Shown: positions 46,498 to 56,746, numbered from the stretch's first letter. The stretch is 64,000 bases of DNA from an uncultured Alteromonadaceae bacterium (GCA_913056495.1 CAJXMO010000017.1:28128-92127), one strand, 5' to 3'. Notes: generated by a model from the letters alone, not told the origin. Numbers and translations are program-made.

Positions 46498-49400
46498 ATG
46501 AATAAATATCTGTATCTGTTACTGCTTTCGTCGCTTATTACCGGTTGTAATAGTGATGACTCCGGTAAAGATGGTCTTGAACTAGATGGTAGTGAACCAG
46601 ATCTGTCTAAAGTTATTGATTATCTGCGAGAGCAGGAAGCACAGCAAGAAGAAGAGCCGGATCCTGAACCAGAACCAGAACCACAGCCTGAGCCGGTTGA
46701 TGTTGTCATTGAAGAGTCAATGGCTGGTTTTTGTGACATTGATGGTGTAATCGAAAGCAACCATACCGGTTTTACCGGCACTGGTTTTGCTAATGTTGAA
46801 AACCGAGTTGATTCAGCAATTACCTACCAGATTAATGCGCAGGCGGATGGTGATTATGATGTTGAAATTACTTATGCCGCGGATTCAGACAGAGCGGGCA
46901 TGCTATCGAGTAATGGTACAGATACTGAGTTGTCATTTGTCAGTTCAACTGCATGGGATGCCTGGACAATTCAAACCGCTACTTTATCTTTAAAAGCGGG
47001 TATGAATGACATTGTATTAAAATCTAATACAGTGAGTGGTATGCCAAATATTGACTCTTTAAAAATCTCGGGTGTTGGTATTGAAGCGGGTAGTTGTACA
47101 TATACACCACCGGTAGTGGTTGAGCCGGAAGCAGATGCTAAAGTCTTTGTTGTAGGTGACTCTACCGTTGCAAATTACGGTGAATCTAAATATCCACAGA
47201 TGGGTTGGGGTCAGGTTCTACAGTTCTTTTTTGATGAATCAAAAATTGATGTTGAAAACCGTGCACGAGGTGGCCGCAGTACCCGAAGCTATAAAGTGGA
47301 TGGTATCTGGGATGAAGTATTAGCAGAAGTGAGTGAAGATGATTATGTCTTTATTCAATTTGGGCATAACGACCGTGACTGGACAAAAGAAGAACGCTAT
47401 GCAAATGAAGCGGATTACGAAACTTTCTTAAAAGAATATGTTGCTGAAACTCGCGCAAAAAATGCGATCCCTGTATTAGTCAGTCCTATGGTGATGAATG
47501 CATGGCGTGACGGTGCCTTGCGTAATGTGTTTAGAGAAGACGGCAACGATTATGCTGGCACTATGGAAAAAGTGGCTGAAGAACTGGATGTCGCTTATGT
47601 TGATTTAAATACTGAATCCTGGAATTTGGTCAATAAAGTTGGTCTGGAACAAGCCTCTCATTATATATTCCTTAAGCTAGATGCAGGCGAATACGATAAC
47701 TATCCAGATGGTATTGATGATTTCACTCACTTCCAAGAAGCGGGTGCAATGGAAATGGCCAGAATTGTAGTTGAAGGTCTTGAAGCGCTTAACGCGGATG
47801 AAGATATTCAGCCATTATTGGATGCGGTTAACGTCAGATATACAATGACTGTTGAGCAAGAAGGCGCCAATGGTAGCATTATCACATCAAGTTCTGAATA
47901 TCCTGCGGGCACGCCATTAACCTTTAAAACACGTGCCGGTGACACTGATACATTTGATGCTTGGTATAGTGCTGGCACGATTGTCAGCGAGAACAACCTT
48001 TATCAGACAACCATGCCTGCTAGTAAATTTACCCTCACTGCTGCTTTTAATGGCTCGGTGCCGGTGGCCAACTTTGATGCTGCGACAGCATTTTTAATTG
48101 GCGATTCTACTATGTCTGATTATGCTGATGGCTATTATCCGCAAACAGGTTGGGGACAGGTTTTCCAGAGCTATTTAGACGATAGCAAAATTACGGTTGA
48201 TAATCGTGCTTTAGGTGGACGTAGTTCAAAAAGTTTTTATGAAAATCACTGGGATGATGTCAAAGCCAGTATCAATGAAGGCGATTTTGTTTTTATTCAA
48301 TTTGGTATCAATGATAGAGCAAGTCAGGATCCATCAAGATATGCGCCAACAGGTGGTGATTTTGAAGGTTTTATGACTAGCTTTGTTGACGAAACCCGTG
48401 AACTAGGTGCTACACCGATTTTGGTGACAACGGTCAGACGTAACCAGTGGCGGGATGGCGAACCTTATGATGCTTATCACGAGCATCCAGTCGTTACACG
48501 ACAGTTAGCGGCTGACTTAAGCGTTCCATTAATTGATCTCAATGCTAAAAATAAAGCTCTATTAGAAGCAGTTGGTGAAGCATATGCTAATGAGTTCTAC
48601 TACATGGGCTTTGGTGCAAACCAATATGGTAACGCAACTGCTGCAGCCGATACTGTGCACTTCCAGAAACAAGGTGCGGTTGAAATCGCTCGCTTAGTTT
48701 CAGAAGGTATCAGTGAATTAAGCTCTGTTGATGCAATTGCACCTTTAGTGGATGCATTAAAACCAACTTACTCAGTAAGTGTGTCTTCACCAACACATGA
48801 GGCAGGTACCATTACAACTGCATTTGAATATCCGGCAGGTACACCACTTACGTTGAAAGCGGTAGCCAATCAGGATGATGAATTTACTCAATGGTTAGAT
48901 TCAAATCGCGCTGAGGTATCAACTGATATGATCTATGAGTTTGATACCACAGATGCAGAAGCGACTTATGAAGCTGTATTTAATAACAGTGAAGGCTTGG
49001 GTGTATTAATGACAAATCTGGTCACTGAAATTGACGGTACAGAAGTTAAGCTGACCTGGAGACTTGAAAACTTACCGGACGATTTGGTTTCTATTGATGT
49101 TTACCGCAATGACGTAGCTGAAATAAACGCTGACAGAGATAAAATTGCTGGAGGCGTTGATGCAAGTGATACATTTATAGACGATACAGCTGAAGTTGGT
49201 AAAACTTACTGGTATATGTTTAAGCTACACACCAGTGGTGATGCTATTAATACGCAACCTGAGGGTGAAATTAGAAAGCCATTTGTTGAAGAAATTCCGG
49301 TGACTAATTTAACCACTAAAATTGCTTATGGTTCACTCATTGAAGTTAGCTGGGACTTAAAATATTTTGACCCGGAAATTACCTACCTTGAATTGTTAAG

Positions 49401-49917
49401 AAATGATCAACCGCAAGCTGTAGGTCGTGTCAGGGTTTCTGCGGGCACACCGTTAAGTGGTACTTTAGTGGATGATGACGTTGAACCAGGTAAAACATAC
49501 TGGTATATGTTTAAAATGGTTCAGGATGGTGTAACGGGCGGTACAGAAGTTGAAGGCGAAATTACTATTCCTGCCGATGCAGTCTTCTTCCCACCAGTCG
49601 ATGGTGTGATTCCGGGACCTATGGTTAACCCTGAAGCACCAATCATCACGAATATGACGACCAGTCTTGATGAAAACAATAATGTGGTTATCTCATGGGA
49701 TCTGCAAAACATTACCGAAGGTACTGTGATTGAGCTGATGAGAAACAACAAAAATGAAGCTGCAGGACGTGTGGGTGTTCACTCAACAACTGAACTAACC
49801 GGCAGTTTTGTAGACGATACCGTACCGGGCGGAGAGTCTTATTGGTATATGTTCAAATTTACCAAAGACTTAAAAATTAAAGGTACAGCACCTGAAGGTG
49901 AAATCGCTGTTCCTTAA
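46498..49917 (+). CDS. CE12 rhamnogalacturonan acetylesterase with two catalytic domains
   Basis: A 1139-residue lipoprotein (SLITGCNSD, Cys17), then an acidic Pro/Glu linker and a CBM35-like module (about 78-200, FCDIDGVIESNHTGF). The first SGNH domain (about 213-440) has GDSTVANY with Ser222, GGRSTRS, FGHNDRD and DFTHFQEAG; the second (about 530-755) has GDSTMSDY, GGRSSKS, FGINDRA and DTVHFQKQG. Both keep the catalytic Ser and His; the second has Ile where GHND is usual. InlB-like beta modules follow each, then three Ig-like repeats with (T/S)YWYMFK. It would remove acetyl groups from rhamnogalacturonan. The same repeat type ends the PL11 enzyme. Confidence 0.9.
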   Translation: MNKYLYLLLLSSLITGCNSDDSGKDGLELDGSEPDLSKVIDYLREQEAQQEEEPDPEPEPEPQPEPVDVVIEESMAGFCDIDGVIESNHTGFTGTGFANVENRVDSAITYQINAQADGDYDVEITYAADSDRAGMLSSNGTDTELSFVSSTAWDAWTIQTATLSLKAGMNDIVLKSNTVSGMPNIDSLKISGVGIEAGSCTYTPPVVVEPEADAKVFVVGDSTVANYGESKYPQMGWGQVLQFFFDESKIDVENRARGGRSTRSYKVDGIWDEVLAEVSEDDYVFIQFGHNDRDWTKEERYANEADYETFLKEYVAETRAKNAIPVLVSPMVMNAWRDGALRNVFREDGNDYAGTMEKVAEELDVAYVDLNTESWNLVNKVGLEQASHYIFLKLDAGEYDNYPDGIDDFTHFQEAGAMEMARIVVEGLEALNADEDIQPLLDAVNVRYTMTVEQEGANGSIITSSSEYPAGTPLTFKTRAGDTDTFDAWYSAGTIVSENNLYQTTMPASKFTLTAAFNGSVPVANFDAATAFLIGDSTMSDYADGYYPQTGWGQVFQSYLDDSKITVDNRALGGRSSKSFYENHWDDVKASINEGDFVFIQFGINDRASQDPSRYAPTGGDFEGFMTSFVDETRELGATPILVTTVRRNQWRDGEPYDAYHEHPVVTRQLAADLSVPLIDLNAKNKALLEAVGEAYANEFYYMGFGANQYGNATAAADTVHFQKQGAVEIARLVSEGISELSSVDAIAPLVDALKPTYSVSVSSPTHEAGTITTAFEYPAGTPLTLKAVANQDDEFTQWLDSNRAEVSTDMIYEFDTTDAEATYEAVFNNSEGLGVLMTNLVTEIDGTEVKLTWRLENLPDDLVSIDVYRNDVAEINADRDKIAGGVDASDTFIDDTAEVGKTYWYMFKLHTSGDAINTQPEGEIRKPFVEEIPVTNLTTKIAYGSLIEVSWDLKYFDPEITYLELLRNDQPQAVGRVRVSAGTPLSGTLVDDDVEPGKTYWYMFKMVQDGVTGGTEVEGEITIPADAVFFPPVDGVIPGPMVNPEAPIITNMTTSLDENNNVVISWDLQNITEGTVIELMRNNKNEAAGRVGVHSTTELTGSFVDDTVPGGESYWYMFKFTKDLKIKGTAPEGEIAVP

Positions 49918-49945
49918 TAAATAGTGAATTAATCGTCATAATATC

Positions 49946-49980
49946 AAGCAGCAAACCGTCAGGTTTGCTGCTTTTTTTGT
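49946..49980 (+). terminator. strong rho-independent terminator after CE12
   Basis: AAGCAGCAAACC and GGTTTGCTGCTT form a perfect 12-bp stem with loop GTCA, then TTTTTGTTT. The following 250 bases to the transposase hold no gene I can support. Confidence 0.93.
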
Positions 49981-50243
49981 TTATGAGATATTTTTGTCTC
50001 AGGCCTAAAAGACACTGGACTACAGAGTTGAAAAGGCTGTAACCCTAGGGCCTTATATGGATCCCCTGTTAATGTCAAAATCAAAAATTGAAATAAATTA
50101 GACGCTAACTTATATTCGGGCTCATAATGGGAAGCTATCCTGGCCACTTTGATGTATTCGCACCTTCATGCCTAATCTCCTGCGCGACATTATAAATATG
50201 TTCAGAGCAATTTACAGGCTCTTGAAGGTTGGTCTAACCTTTT

Positions 50244-51232
50244 TTAAGATCTTCTTTGTAGCAATTTGACGTTTTTATTCGCTAATGCCATTGATGCACA
50301 AGTAACCCCTCTACGTTCGATTAAAGCTTTTAGCCAACGCTCTTTTTCTGTTTTGGTGGGTCTGTTTTTTAGTTTTGACACCACGGCTCTTGCCCCTAAA
50401 AAAAGACTACTTCGTAGTGGTTTATCACATGAGATTTTCCCGACTGAGCCGAGTTGTACTTTTCCACCGCTACTATGTTGTTTTGGGGTAAGGCCAATGC
50501 AAGCTGATACCTGCCTACTATTGTTAAAATGGTCGCCACTGCCTAACTGTATTTTCAGCCTCATAGAGGTTATAGGGCCAACACCTTCAAGTTTCATCAG
50601 CTTTTTACAATCATCATCTTGTCCAGTTAGGCGAATTAATTGCTCATTTAGGGCTTGAAAATCATCTTCTAGGCGAGAATATAACTGCCACATTTTATCT
50701 ATACAGTGGCGCATTGGCATAGGTAGCTGGTTTTCACCATCTTCTAATATTTCAGGTATACGTGCTTTAAAGCTTTTTATACTTTTACTGATGATGATGC
50801 CAAACTCGAGTAATAATCCACGCACTTGATTTGATAACTGAAGCTTTTGTTTATCCAGTAAATCTCTCATTTTACTAACGGATTGTATGCCTTGCTCTTC
50901 AACGGTTAACACTCTTTCAGGTTTGATATTAGGCGCACGCGATGCATCCGCAATAGCGATGGCATCATTAGCATCTGTTTTTTGCCCCGTTCTAAACGGT
51001 TTAACTTGTTTAGGCGGTATAGGCATCACTTTATGGCCCAAAGATTTAGCAAACCTTACCCAATAATGAGCGCCGCCACAGCTTTCCATAGCCACAAGGG
51101 ACTAACGAGCCATTATGTTAACTTTGCTCGGCTCATTGCTTTATTTAAAGTGATTTTTCCATTGGGTGTCATAATACAAGCTTGAAAAATATCTTTTGCT
51201 AAATCGATAGCAATTACGTTACATTGCGCCAT
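50244..51232 (-). pseudogene. IS110-family DEDD transposase, frameshifted
   Basis: ATG 51232 opens MAQCNVIAIDLAKDIF, with the first catalytic Asp of the DEDD set, and stops at TAA 51113-51115 after 39 residues. From 51107 a different frame runs to 50244: LVAMESCGGAHYW (Glu), GQKTDANDAIAIAD (Asp, Asp), and near the end the transposase_20 part LEGVGPITSM and ACIGLTPKQHSSGGK. A stop also precedes the second frame at 51108-51110, so the joint is damaged by more than one base change. The full family length is about 340 residues, so nearly all of the protein can be recognised. It is probably inactive. Confidence 0.85.
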
Positions 51233-51236
51233 TGTG

Positions 51237-51313
51237 TGGACTCCTGGTAAAAGTTGATTTGAGTGAATACTTTTCACTTTATACCGCAAAACTCCGTTAG
51301 GGGGAGGAGTCCA
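51237..51313. ncRNA. possible bridge-RNA region of the IS110 element
   Basis: TGGACTCCT (51237-51245) and AGGAGTCCA (51305-51313) are perfect inverted repeats, 59 bases apart, directly upstream of the transposase start. IS110 elements encode a structured guide (bridge) RNA next to the transposase, and this position and pairing fit. No fold was computed, so this is only a suggestion. Confidence 0.35.
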
Positions 51314-51519
51314 TACATCTCCTGCATTGCCCTACCACCTGAAGCCTGAGGTTTTACTGAATAGTGTTACGTGAAGTGTTTAGCTATTGTTGCGACGTAC
51401 ACATAAAACAGGCTGGTAAATAGCAGAAACGGTTTTAAAAACTTCATTCATCCTTTCTCAATTGAGATGATTAATCAGTTAACATATAACAACAGTATGA
51501 AGGACTATGTAGAAATTTT

Positions 51520-52623
51520 TTAATTTTGTTCTTCCGGGAGGTAACCGGCTTCTTCAGCTAAAAAATACGTAGAAGCGCAGATTTTTTCATCTAAGTTTGT
51601 AAAATTATTTTGCTGGATTTTAATTAAGTCAGCTTGTTTAGATAGATGAGCGACCATTAATAAACTGAGCCCTAGGCTACAGTGAACAGGATCGGGTGTT
51701 TTATGATAAAAGTAGTCATCGGGCGTTTGTATATCTGGCGTATTTTGCAATGCCGCTATAAAAGCCTCTTGTGTATCTGTCGGTTCCAGCGTTAAAGCCT
51801 GCGTCAGCAGTTCAGGCTTTTTCTGACCATATCCAAGGTACATCAGATATTCTTGAGTTAATCCATAGACACTTGCGCAGGGCAGATCTTTATTAAACCT
51901 TTTTTGTAATTTAGGCAATAAGGCGTGCGCTTGTTGATACCAGGTGTGCCAGCTATTACCTGTTTCATACGGGGTAAAATAAGCAATATCAACTAAAATA
52001 GTAGCTGAGTAATATCCGGCACATCCCCACTTAGTGCCCGTGTTATAAGTTGCTTTACTCAAATTAATGCCTTTTTTAATATCCTGACTGACACCTTTGA
52101 GACCATAAAGTGCACGGTGACCCAGTACATTCATGCAGGCAATATTGTTTAACCGGGCACAGCGCTCGTAGTAACCGGCTGAACGCTTTTCATCATTTAA
52201 TAAGTATTCTGCTGCAAAAGCCATCGGCCGGTATAATGCAGAATCTGGTTCGTCCTGATTAGCCAGTACGGCCTCAAGGTCACTCAGCGCAGTTTCAACC
52301 TCAGCCAGATTGACCGCAGGTATGTCTGCTTCTTCTTTAAGATGGTTTCTTTTGCCGTTGATCTCAATTAAGGCTTGTCCGCGAATGTTTTTAAGATACA
52401 AAGCAGAGGCCAGGGATACGTCAGATCGCCTCTCAAGAAATAGGCTGATGTATTCAACCGCTTGTTTTGAGCGGGCTAAATCTATATTTTCGTATAATTC
52501 GTCTATAGTGTGGTCTTGCAAATAAAAAATGGCTTCGCTGACTTTTGAAGCGAATTCATCATCATTGGCATTTACGGTAAAAGCTAAACAGATAAGGCAG
52601 AGACCTTTCAATAAACTTTTCAT
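51520..52623 (-). CDS. exported Sel1/TPR-like repeat protein
   Basis: A 367-residue protein with a signal peptide (MKSLLKGLCLICLAFTVNA). The body is all-helical with Sel1-like repeats (AGYYERCARLNNIACMNVLGHRA, GVSQDIKKGINLSKATYNTG, each with alternating small and aromatic residues). Several Cys pairs suggest disulfides in the periplasm. Sel1/TPR proteins hold partner proteins; no partner is evident. It lies between the IS110 remnant and the PL11 gene. Confidence 0.75.
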   Translation of the reverse strand: MKSLLKGLCLICLAFTVNANDDEFASKVSEAIFYLQDHTIDELYENIDLARSKQAVEYISLFLERRSDVSLASALYLKNIRGQALIEINGKRNHLKEEADIPAVNLAEVETALSDLEAVLANQDEPDSALYRPMAFAAEYLLNDEKRSAGYYERCARLNNIACMNVLGHRALYGLKGVSQDIKKGINLSKATYNTGTKWGCAGYYSATILVDIAYFTPYETGNSWHTWYQQAHALLPKLQKRFNKDLPCASVYGLTQEYLMYLGYGQKKPELLTQALTLEPTDTQEAFIAALQNTPDIQTPDDYFYHKTPDPVHCSLGLSLLMVAHLSKQADLIKIQQNNFTNLDEKICASTYFLAEEAGYLPEEQN

Positions 52624-52730
52624 TTATCAATCCTTGTTATTTTGCCTGTAAGCTTGATCAATTCAACCGGGGAAATCATTTACCGGTTGAGACAAGATAA
52701 TGTCCTCAATTATTTTTAATAGTTACGACG

Positions 52731-52770
52731 AAAAAGGCCAGGCGGTTAATACCGTCTGGCCTTTTGTTTT
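52731..52770 (-). terminator. terminator of PL11 gene
   Basis: AAAGGCCAGACGG pairs with CCGCCTGGCCTTT (one mismatch, six-base loop), with T-runs on both strands. It lies about 20 bp after the PL11 stop. Confidence 0.85.
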
Positions 52771-52789
52771 ACACTGTTTTAATCAGTGG

Positions 52790-55700
52790 TTATGGTACAC
52801 AAGGTACAGCAATTGGTGCTTTAGTACCGGTCAGGTTATCAATGGTTAAATAATCCACGTTACCTAAACCGCCACCGGTTGCTGCTTTTAGCTTAACCAA
52901 GTATTCACCAGATTGAAGCTCATATGATTCGTAAGTTTCTAACCAAGTATCCCATGCACCAGTTGATTCCATATCAATTGTAAATGCATCAATAGCACTA
53001 CCGACATCAACACTTGCAAATCGGTTATCACCAGCACCATTACCATAACGTAATAAGAAACGATAAGTTGCGGCTTCCTGAATATTAACTTTATATGAGA
53101 TGTACATACCTTCGGCATTGTTGGTGTTAGAGAAACCTTCACCTTCATAGCCAACCCAGTTAGATTCAATCAAACCGTCAACCATTTCACAATAACCATC
53201 TTCATTTTCGTTAATGGTGAGTGCGGTAGTAGTTGGATTTGCAAAGTATTCGATTTCACCCATAGGCTCATCCGTTATAACAGTGCCGTCGTCCATAGTG
53301 ACTCGCATCATATACCAGTAAGTTTGAGTCTCTACAAGGTTATCATAGTCAGCTACTGCACCTTTTGGTTCTAACCCACCTATGATTGGTGTAGCACCGT
53401 CTGCCATTGCTTCAGTATTTCGTAAAATCTCGATATTACTGAAGATACCTTCATAATTTTTTAGGTTCCAGTCGATACGAATACCGCCATCTTCTAATCG
53501 AGTAATTAGATTAGATTCCGGTTGTGGAAGTTCAAATAAGACTTCGCCTTCTGCATCTGTTGTCACAGTAGAGCCGTCTTCTAAAGTCAGCTCAAAGGAA
53601 TACCAATAGGTAGTTCCATCAACAAAACCGTTATCACCACCAATATCTCGTAAGCGACCATCGATAACACGTGCATCCGAACGAACTAACTCTTTGTTAT
53701 CCATAGATGCACTTGTACCACGGTACAAATCAACATTAGTAATGTCTTGACCAAAATTACGTAAGTTCCAGGTTAGGTTAATCGTTTGTAATACAGGATC
53801 AGAATCTGCCATTAAACCTGTGACAGGAGCCTCATCTGGTACAAACGGACCAACAATTTCTGAAGTTGGTGTACCGGTTGCTGTATTATATTTAAACATA
53901 TACCAATAGCTGGTGCCTTCAACGATATCGATGCCATCAACAGTGCAGCCCTGATATAGCTGATCACTTGATAAATCATGGATTTTACCACGGCCAGCAG
54001 CTTGATTACTGGTATTTCGGTATAACTGAGACCAGTTAATGACAGGGAAATTTTGCATATCCCAACAAATGGTCATAGTCTCGTCACGATAGGTATAATC
54101 GAGGTTGGTTTCCTGGAAAATGATATTCTCACCAAATGCTGGTTCTGCAATGGCTACATCACCATCTGTAGTGGTTAATTCAACCCAGTAATAATATTTA
54201 CCGCCTTCAACTGTCGTTTCATCCGTCCAGGTTTTTGCATTGGGATTAACCATTGCATAATAGGCATCTGGTTTAGCCGGAATCACACCCATTTCAGTCG
54301 TTTCAGCGCGGTAGATTTTGATTTCACTTAAATGAAGATCGGTTACCCAGGTTAAATCTACATAGTTATTTGAACTGGCCGCTTCAACACGAGGAATTAA
54401 AGTAGACGTCATTCGAGCCATAGACGACATATCTAGGCCTGAAATTGTGCTACCGCCAGCATCTTTAACATCTACCCAATAATAATAAGTTGTGTCCGGT
54501 ACAGCTGTGGTGTCGGCAAAAGTGGTTGAGCCATCTTCTAATGTACCAACTGTTTGAGCAGAGCTCATGTCGTTTGTTTCACTACGCATTACTGTAATGG
54601 AACCGACTTCTGCTTCACCCGGATAAACTTTAACTAAAATATTATCATTGTTACCTTGTGCAACCATTTTCGTAAACGGCTGAGCTTCAACCATAGTCGT
54701 TTTGAACTGAGGCAGTTCTTTAACAACATGTTTGTATAGCTCCATATCCGTACCCATATAGAAACTTGGATGCGGCGGCTGGTTATAAGCTGTATTTTGC
54801 CATGCAATTGCATTGCGGTATTGTCTATCATGCATCAATGTTGGCAGGCGAATATCTGTTTCATGGTTAGTCGTATAGATTAGCAATTTACTACTATCTT
54901 CATTTGCCATAACCACTTCTTCACGCCAGTCACCTAAAATATCTGCTTGTAATGAAGGGGTCGCTTTAGTCCCGTTATTAGAGACACCTGAACCGTTTCT
55001 GACTGTTAGCGCGTCAAATAAAGGTTCTTTTTCAACGAGTTTATCATCCGGATTCCATTTAGTAATTAAACTACCATCGAGTAATTCGCGTGATAAGTCT
55101 CCGTCCCACCAGATAGCAAAGTTCATTGATGGTTTACTGTCACCGATAAGCGTACCGTCTGATGCCATTAATTGGCCACGTGAGCCCCAGCTTTCCATAC
55201 CCGGATAGTTAGGGTCAATATCTGCAGTTACACCACGACCAACATCATCACCATCGCCAGATTGAGAGTGGATAATTTCACCGGTCGCTGCATCATGAAT
55301 TTCAACACCATAACCCACGCCATCTTTGGTATAACAAGATGGACATTCGTGAACCATAAATACTTCTAAACCTTCACGATCCGGGATAATATCCGCTACG
55401 TGCAGTGCGTCACCATGGCCTAATTCAGTACTATATAAAGTGGTACCGTCATTATCTATAGTTGCAGCACCAAAGATAATTTCGTCTGCGCCATCGGCAT
55501 CTACGTCAGCAATGCTTAAGCTGTGTGCACCCTGGCCGGCAATAGTCGGTGATTCAGGATCTGTATTTGAGTCATATACCCATTTTTCAACAAATTGACC
55601 GTCTTGGTTAAAGTCAAATGCAGCAACCACAGCACGCGTATAATAACCACGAGACATAATTAAACTAGGTCGTTGACCATCTAAATAAGCTACACCACCT

Positions 55701-56698
55701 AAGAAACGGTCAACACGGTTACCATATCCGTCACCCCAGGTAGCGTTGATATCATCACCACGTTCAGGGATGTAATCAATGGTATCTAAAGCTTCACCAC
55801 TAACCCCGTCAAACATAGTCAGGAATTCAGGGCCTGCTAATATATAACCGCCGTCATTTCGATAGTCAGCGTCATTGTCGCACTCAACAGTATCAGAGCA
55901 AACATAGTTGCCGCGACCATCCATAGTGCCTTCTGCTGTTTTCATCGCGATTTCAGCGCGGCCATCCTGGTTAAAGTCGAATGCCATAAACTGGGTATAA
56001 TGAGCACCGGCACGAATGTTTTTACCTAAATTGATGCGCCATAATAATTCACCTTCCATTGTATAAGCATCGATTAATACATCGCCTGTTTTACCGGCTT
56101 GTGAATTGTCTTTAGCGTTACTTGGTTCCCATTTTACGATAAGTTCGTATTGACCATCACCGGTTAAATCTGCAGCTGAAGCATCATTTGCCGAATAACT
56201 GTATTCAACACCGTCGACAAAACCACTGGATGGCGTATTTAGGGGGATGCTTAAAAATGGTTTTTCCGATGCCTGTACAACTTTTGATGCGTCTTTTTCA
56301 GCATCATCTACAAACGTTTTAACCTGGTAGGTGTCAGTAGGAAGACCATTAATATCAATCATGAAAGTTGGATCGTTAGGACGTGCTGAACGATAGAACT
56401 CACCATTTTTATAGACTTTATAAATAGCTCTTTGTTCGTCCAGGCCTGACCAACGCCAACTAATCGCCATACCCTGATCTTCTGCTGGCACGACAATTAA
56501 GCCCGGATCCAGGTATTCTACTTTTGAACCACCTGTAGTATCACGCTCTGCGTCTGTTAACGGCGGTTGTGTAAATGGTTCTGCCGGTGTGTAATCGTCG
56601 TCACTACAGCCGACCAATGCACTCGCTAATGCTAAAGGCACGACAGCTTTGGCGAATACGCGATTCTTGTGTTTGAGATACCTTCCGTCTTTTTTCAT
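52790..56698 (-). CDS. PL11 rhamnogalacturonan lyase, multi-domain lipoprotein
   Basis: The frame opens at 56746; ATG 56698 (MKKDGRYLKHKN) has GGAG at good spacing and yields a lipoprotein signal (LASALVGCSDDD, Cys31), total 1302 residues. The PL11 catalytic domain (about 50-650) shows VEYLDPGLIVVPAEDQGMAI-type start, ADLTGDGQYELIVKW, DFNQDGRAEIAMKTAEGT and further Asp-rich propeller motifs. Then several Ig-like repeats (about 690-1165) with YWYMFK, YWYSFE and YWYMMR, and a CBM35-like end (about 1175-1300, GYCEMVDGLIESNWVGY). It cleaves the rhamnose-galacturonate backbone of RG-I by beta-elimination. A TonB receptor is divergent from it. Confidence 0.94.
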   Translation of the reverse strand: MKKDGRYLKHKNRVFAKAVVPLALASALVGCSDDDYTPAEPFTQPPLTDAERDTTGGSKVEYLDPGLIVVPAEDQGMAISWRWSGLDEQRAIYKVYKNGEFYRSARPNDPTFMIDINGLPTDTYQVKTFVDDAEKDASKVVQASEKPFLSIPLNTPSSGFVDGVEYSYSANDASAADLTGDGQYELIVKWEPSNAKDNSQAGKTGDVLIDAYTMEGELLWRINLGKNIRAGAHYTQFMAFDFNQDGRAEIAMKTAEGTMDGRGNYVCSDTVECDNDADYRNDGGYILAGPEFLTMFDGVSGEALDTIDYIPERGDDINATWGDGYGNRVDRFLGGVAYLDGQRPSLIMSRGYYTRAVVAAFDFNQDGQFVEKWVYDSNTDPESPTIAGQGAHSLSIADVDADGADEIIFGAATIDNDGTTLYSTELGHGDALHVADIIPDREGLEVFMVHECPSCYTKDGVGYGVEIHDAATGEIIHSQSGDGDDVGRGVTADIDPNYPGMESWGSRGQLMASDGTLIGDSKPSMNFAIWWDGDLSRELLDGSLITKWNPDDKLVEKEPLFDALTVRNGSGVSNNGTKATPSLQADILGDWREEVVMANEDSSKLLIYTTNHETDIRLPTLMHDRQYRNAIAWQNTAYNQPPHPSFYMGTDMELYKHVVKELPQFKTTMVEAQPFTKMVAQGNNDNILVKVYPGEAEVGSITVMRSETNDMSSAQTVGTLEDGSTTFADTTAVPDTTYYYWVDVKDAGGSTISGLDMSSMARMTSTLIPRVEAASSNNYVDLTWVTDLHLSEIKIYRAETTEMGVIPAKPDAYYAMVNPNAKTWTDETTVEGGKYYYWVELTTTDGDVAIAEPAFGENIIFQETNLDYTYRDETMTICWDMQNFPVINWSQLYRNTSNQAAGRGKIHDLSSDQLYQGCTVDGIDIVEGTSYWYMFKYNTATGTPTSEIVGPFVPDEAPVTGLMADSDPVLQTINLTWNLRNFGQDITNVDLYRGTSASMDNKELVRSDARVIDGRLRDIGGDNGFVDGTTYWYSFELTLEDGSTVTTDAEGEVLFELPQPESNLITRLEDGGIRIDWNLKNYEGIFSNIEILRNTEAMADGATPIIGGLEPKGAVADYDNLVETQTYWYMMRVTMDDGTVITDEPMGEIEYFANPTTTALTINENEDGYCEMVDGLIESNWVGYEGEGFSNTNNAEGMYISYKVNIQEAATYRFLLRYGNGAGDNRFASVDVGSAIDAFTIDMESTGAWDTWLETYESYELQSGEYLVKLKAATGGGLGNVDYLTIDNLTGTKAPIAVPCVP

Positions 56699-56746
56699 TA
56701 TGCGGTCTCCGAAAATGATTTTAAGAAGATGATGCAGAATTAACAA

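Larger units (their letters stand above)
50244..51313 (-). mobile_element. IS110-family insertion sequence, decayed
   Basis: The element includes a broken DEDD transposase gene (50244-51232) and a conserved-looking noncoding stretch upstream of it. IS110 elements have no terminal inverted repeats, so the exact ends cannot be read; the right end could reach the GGGGAGGAG around 51300 and the left end may lie near 50160. It sits between the CE12 and Sel1-like genes. Confidence 0.7.

Noticed and set aside
48188..48215. Further ECF-type motif inside CE12
   Set aside because: TTACGG is followed by TCGT after 8 bases only, and the place is inside a coding region.
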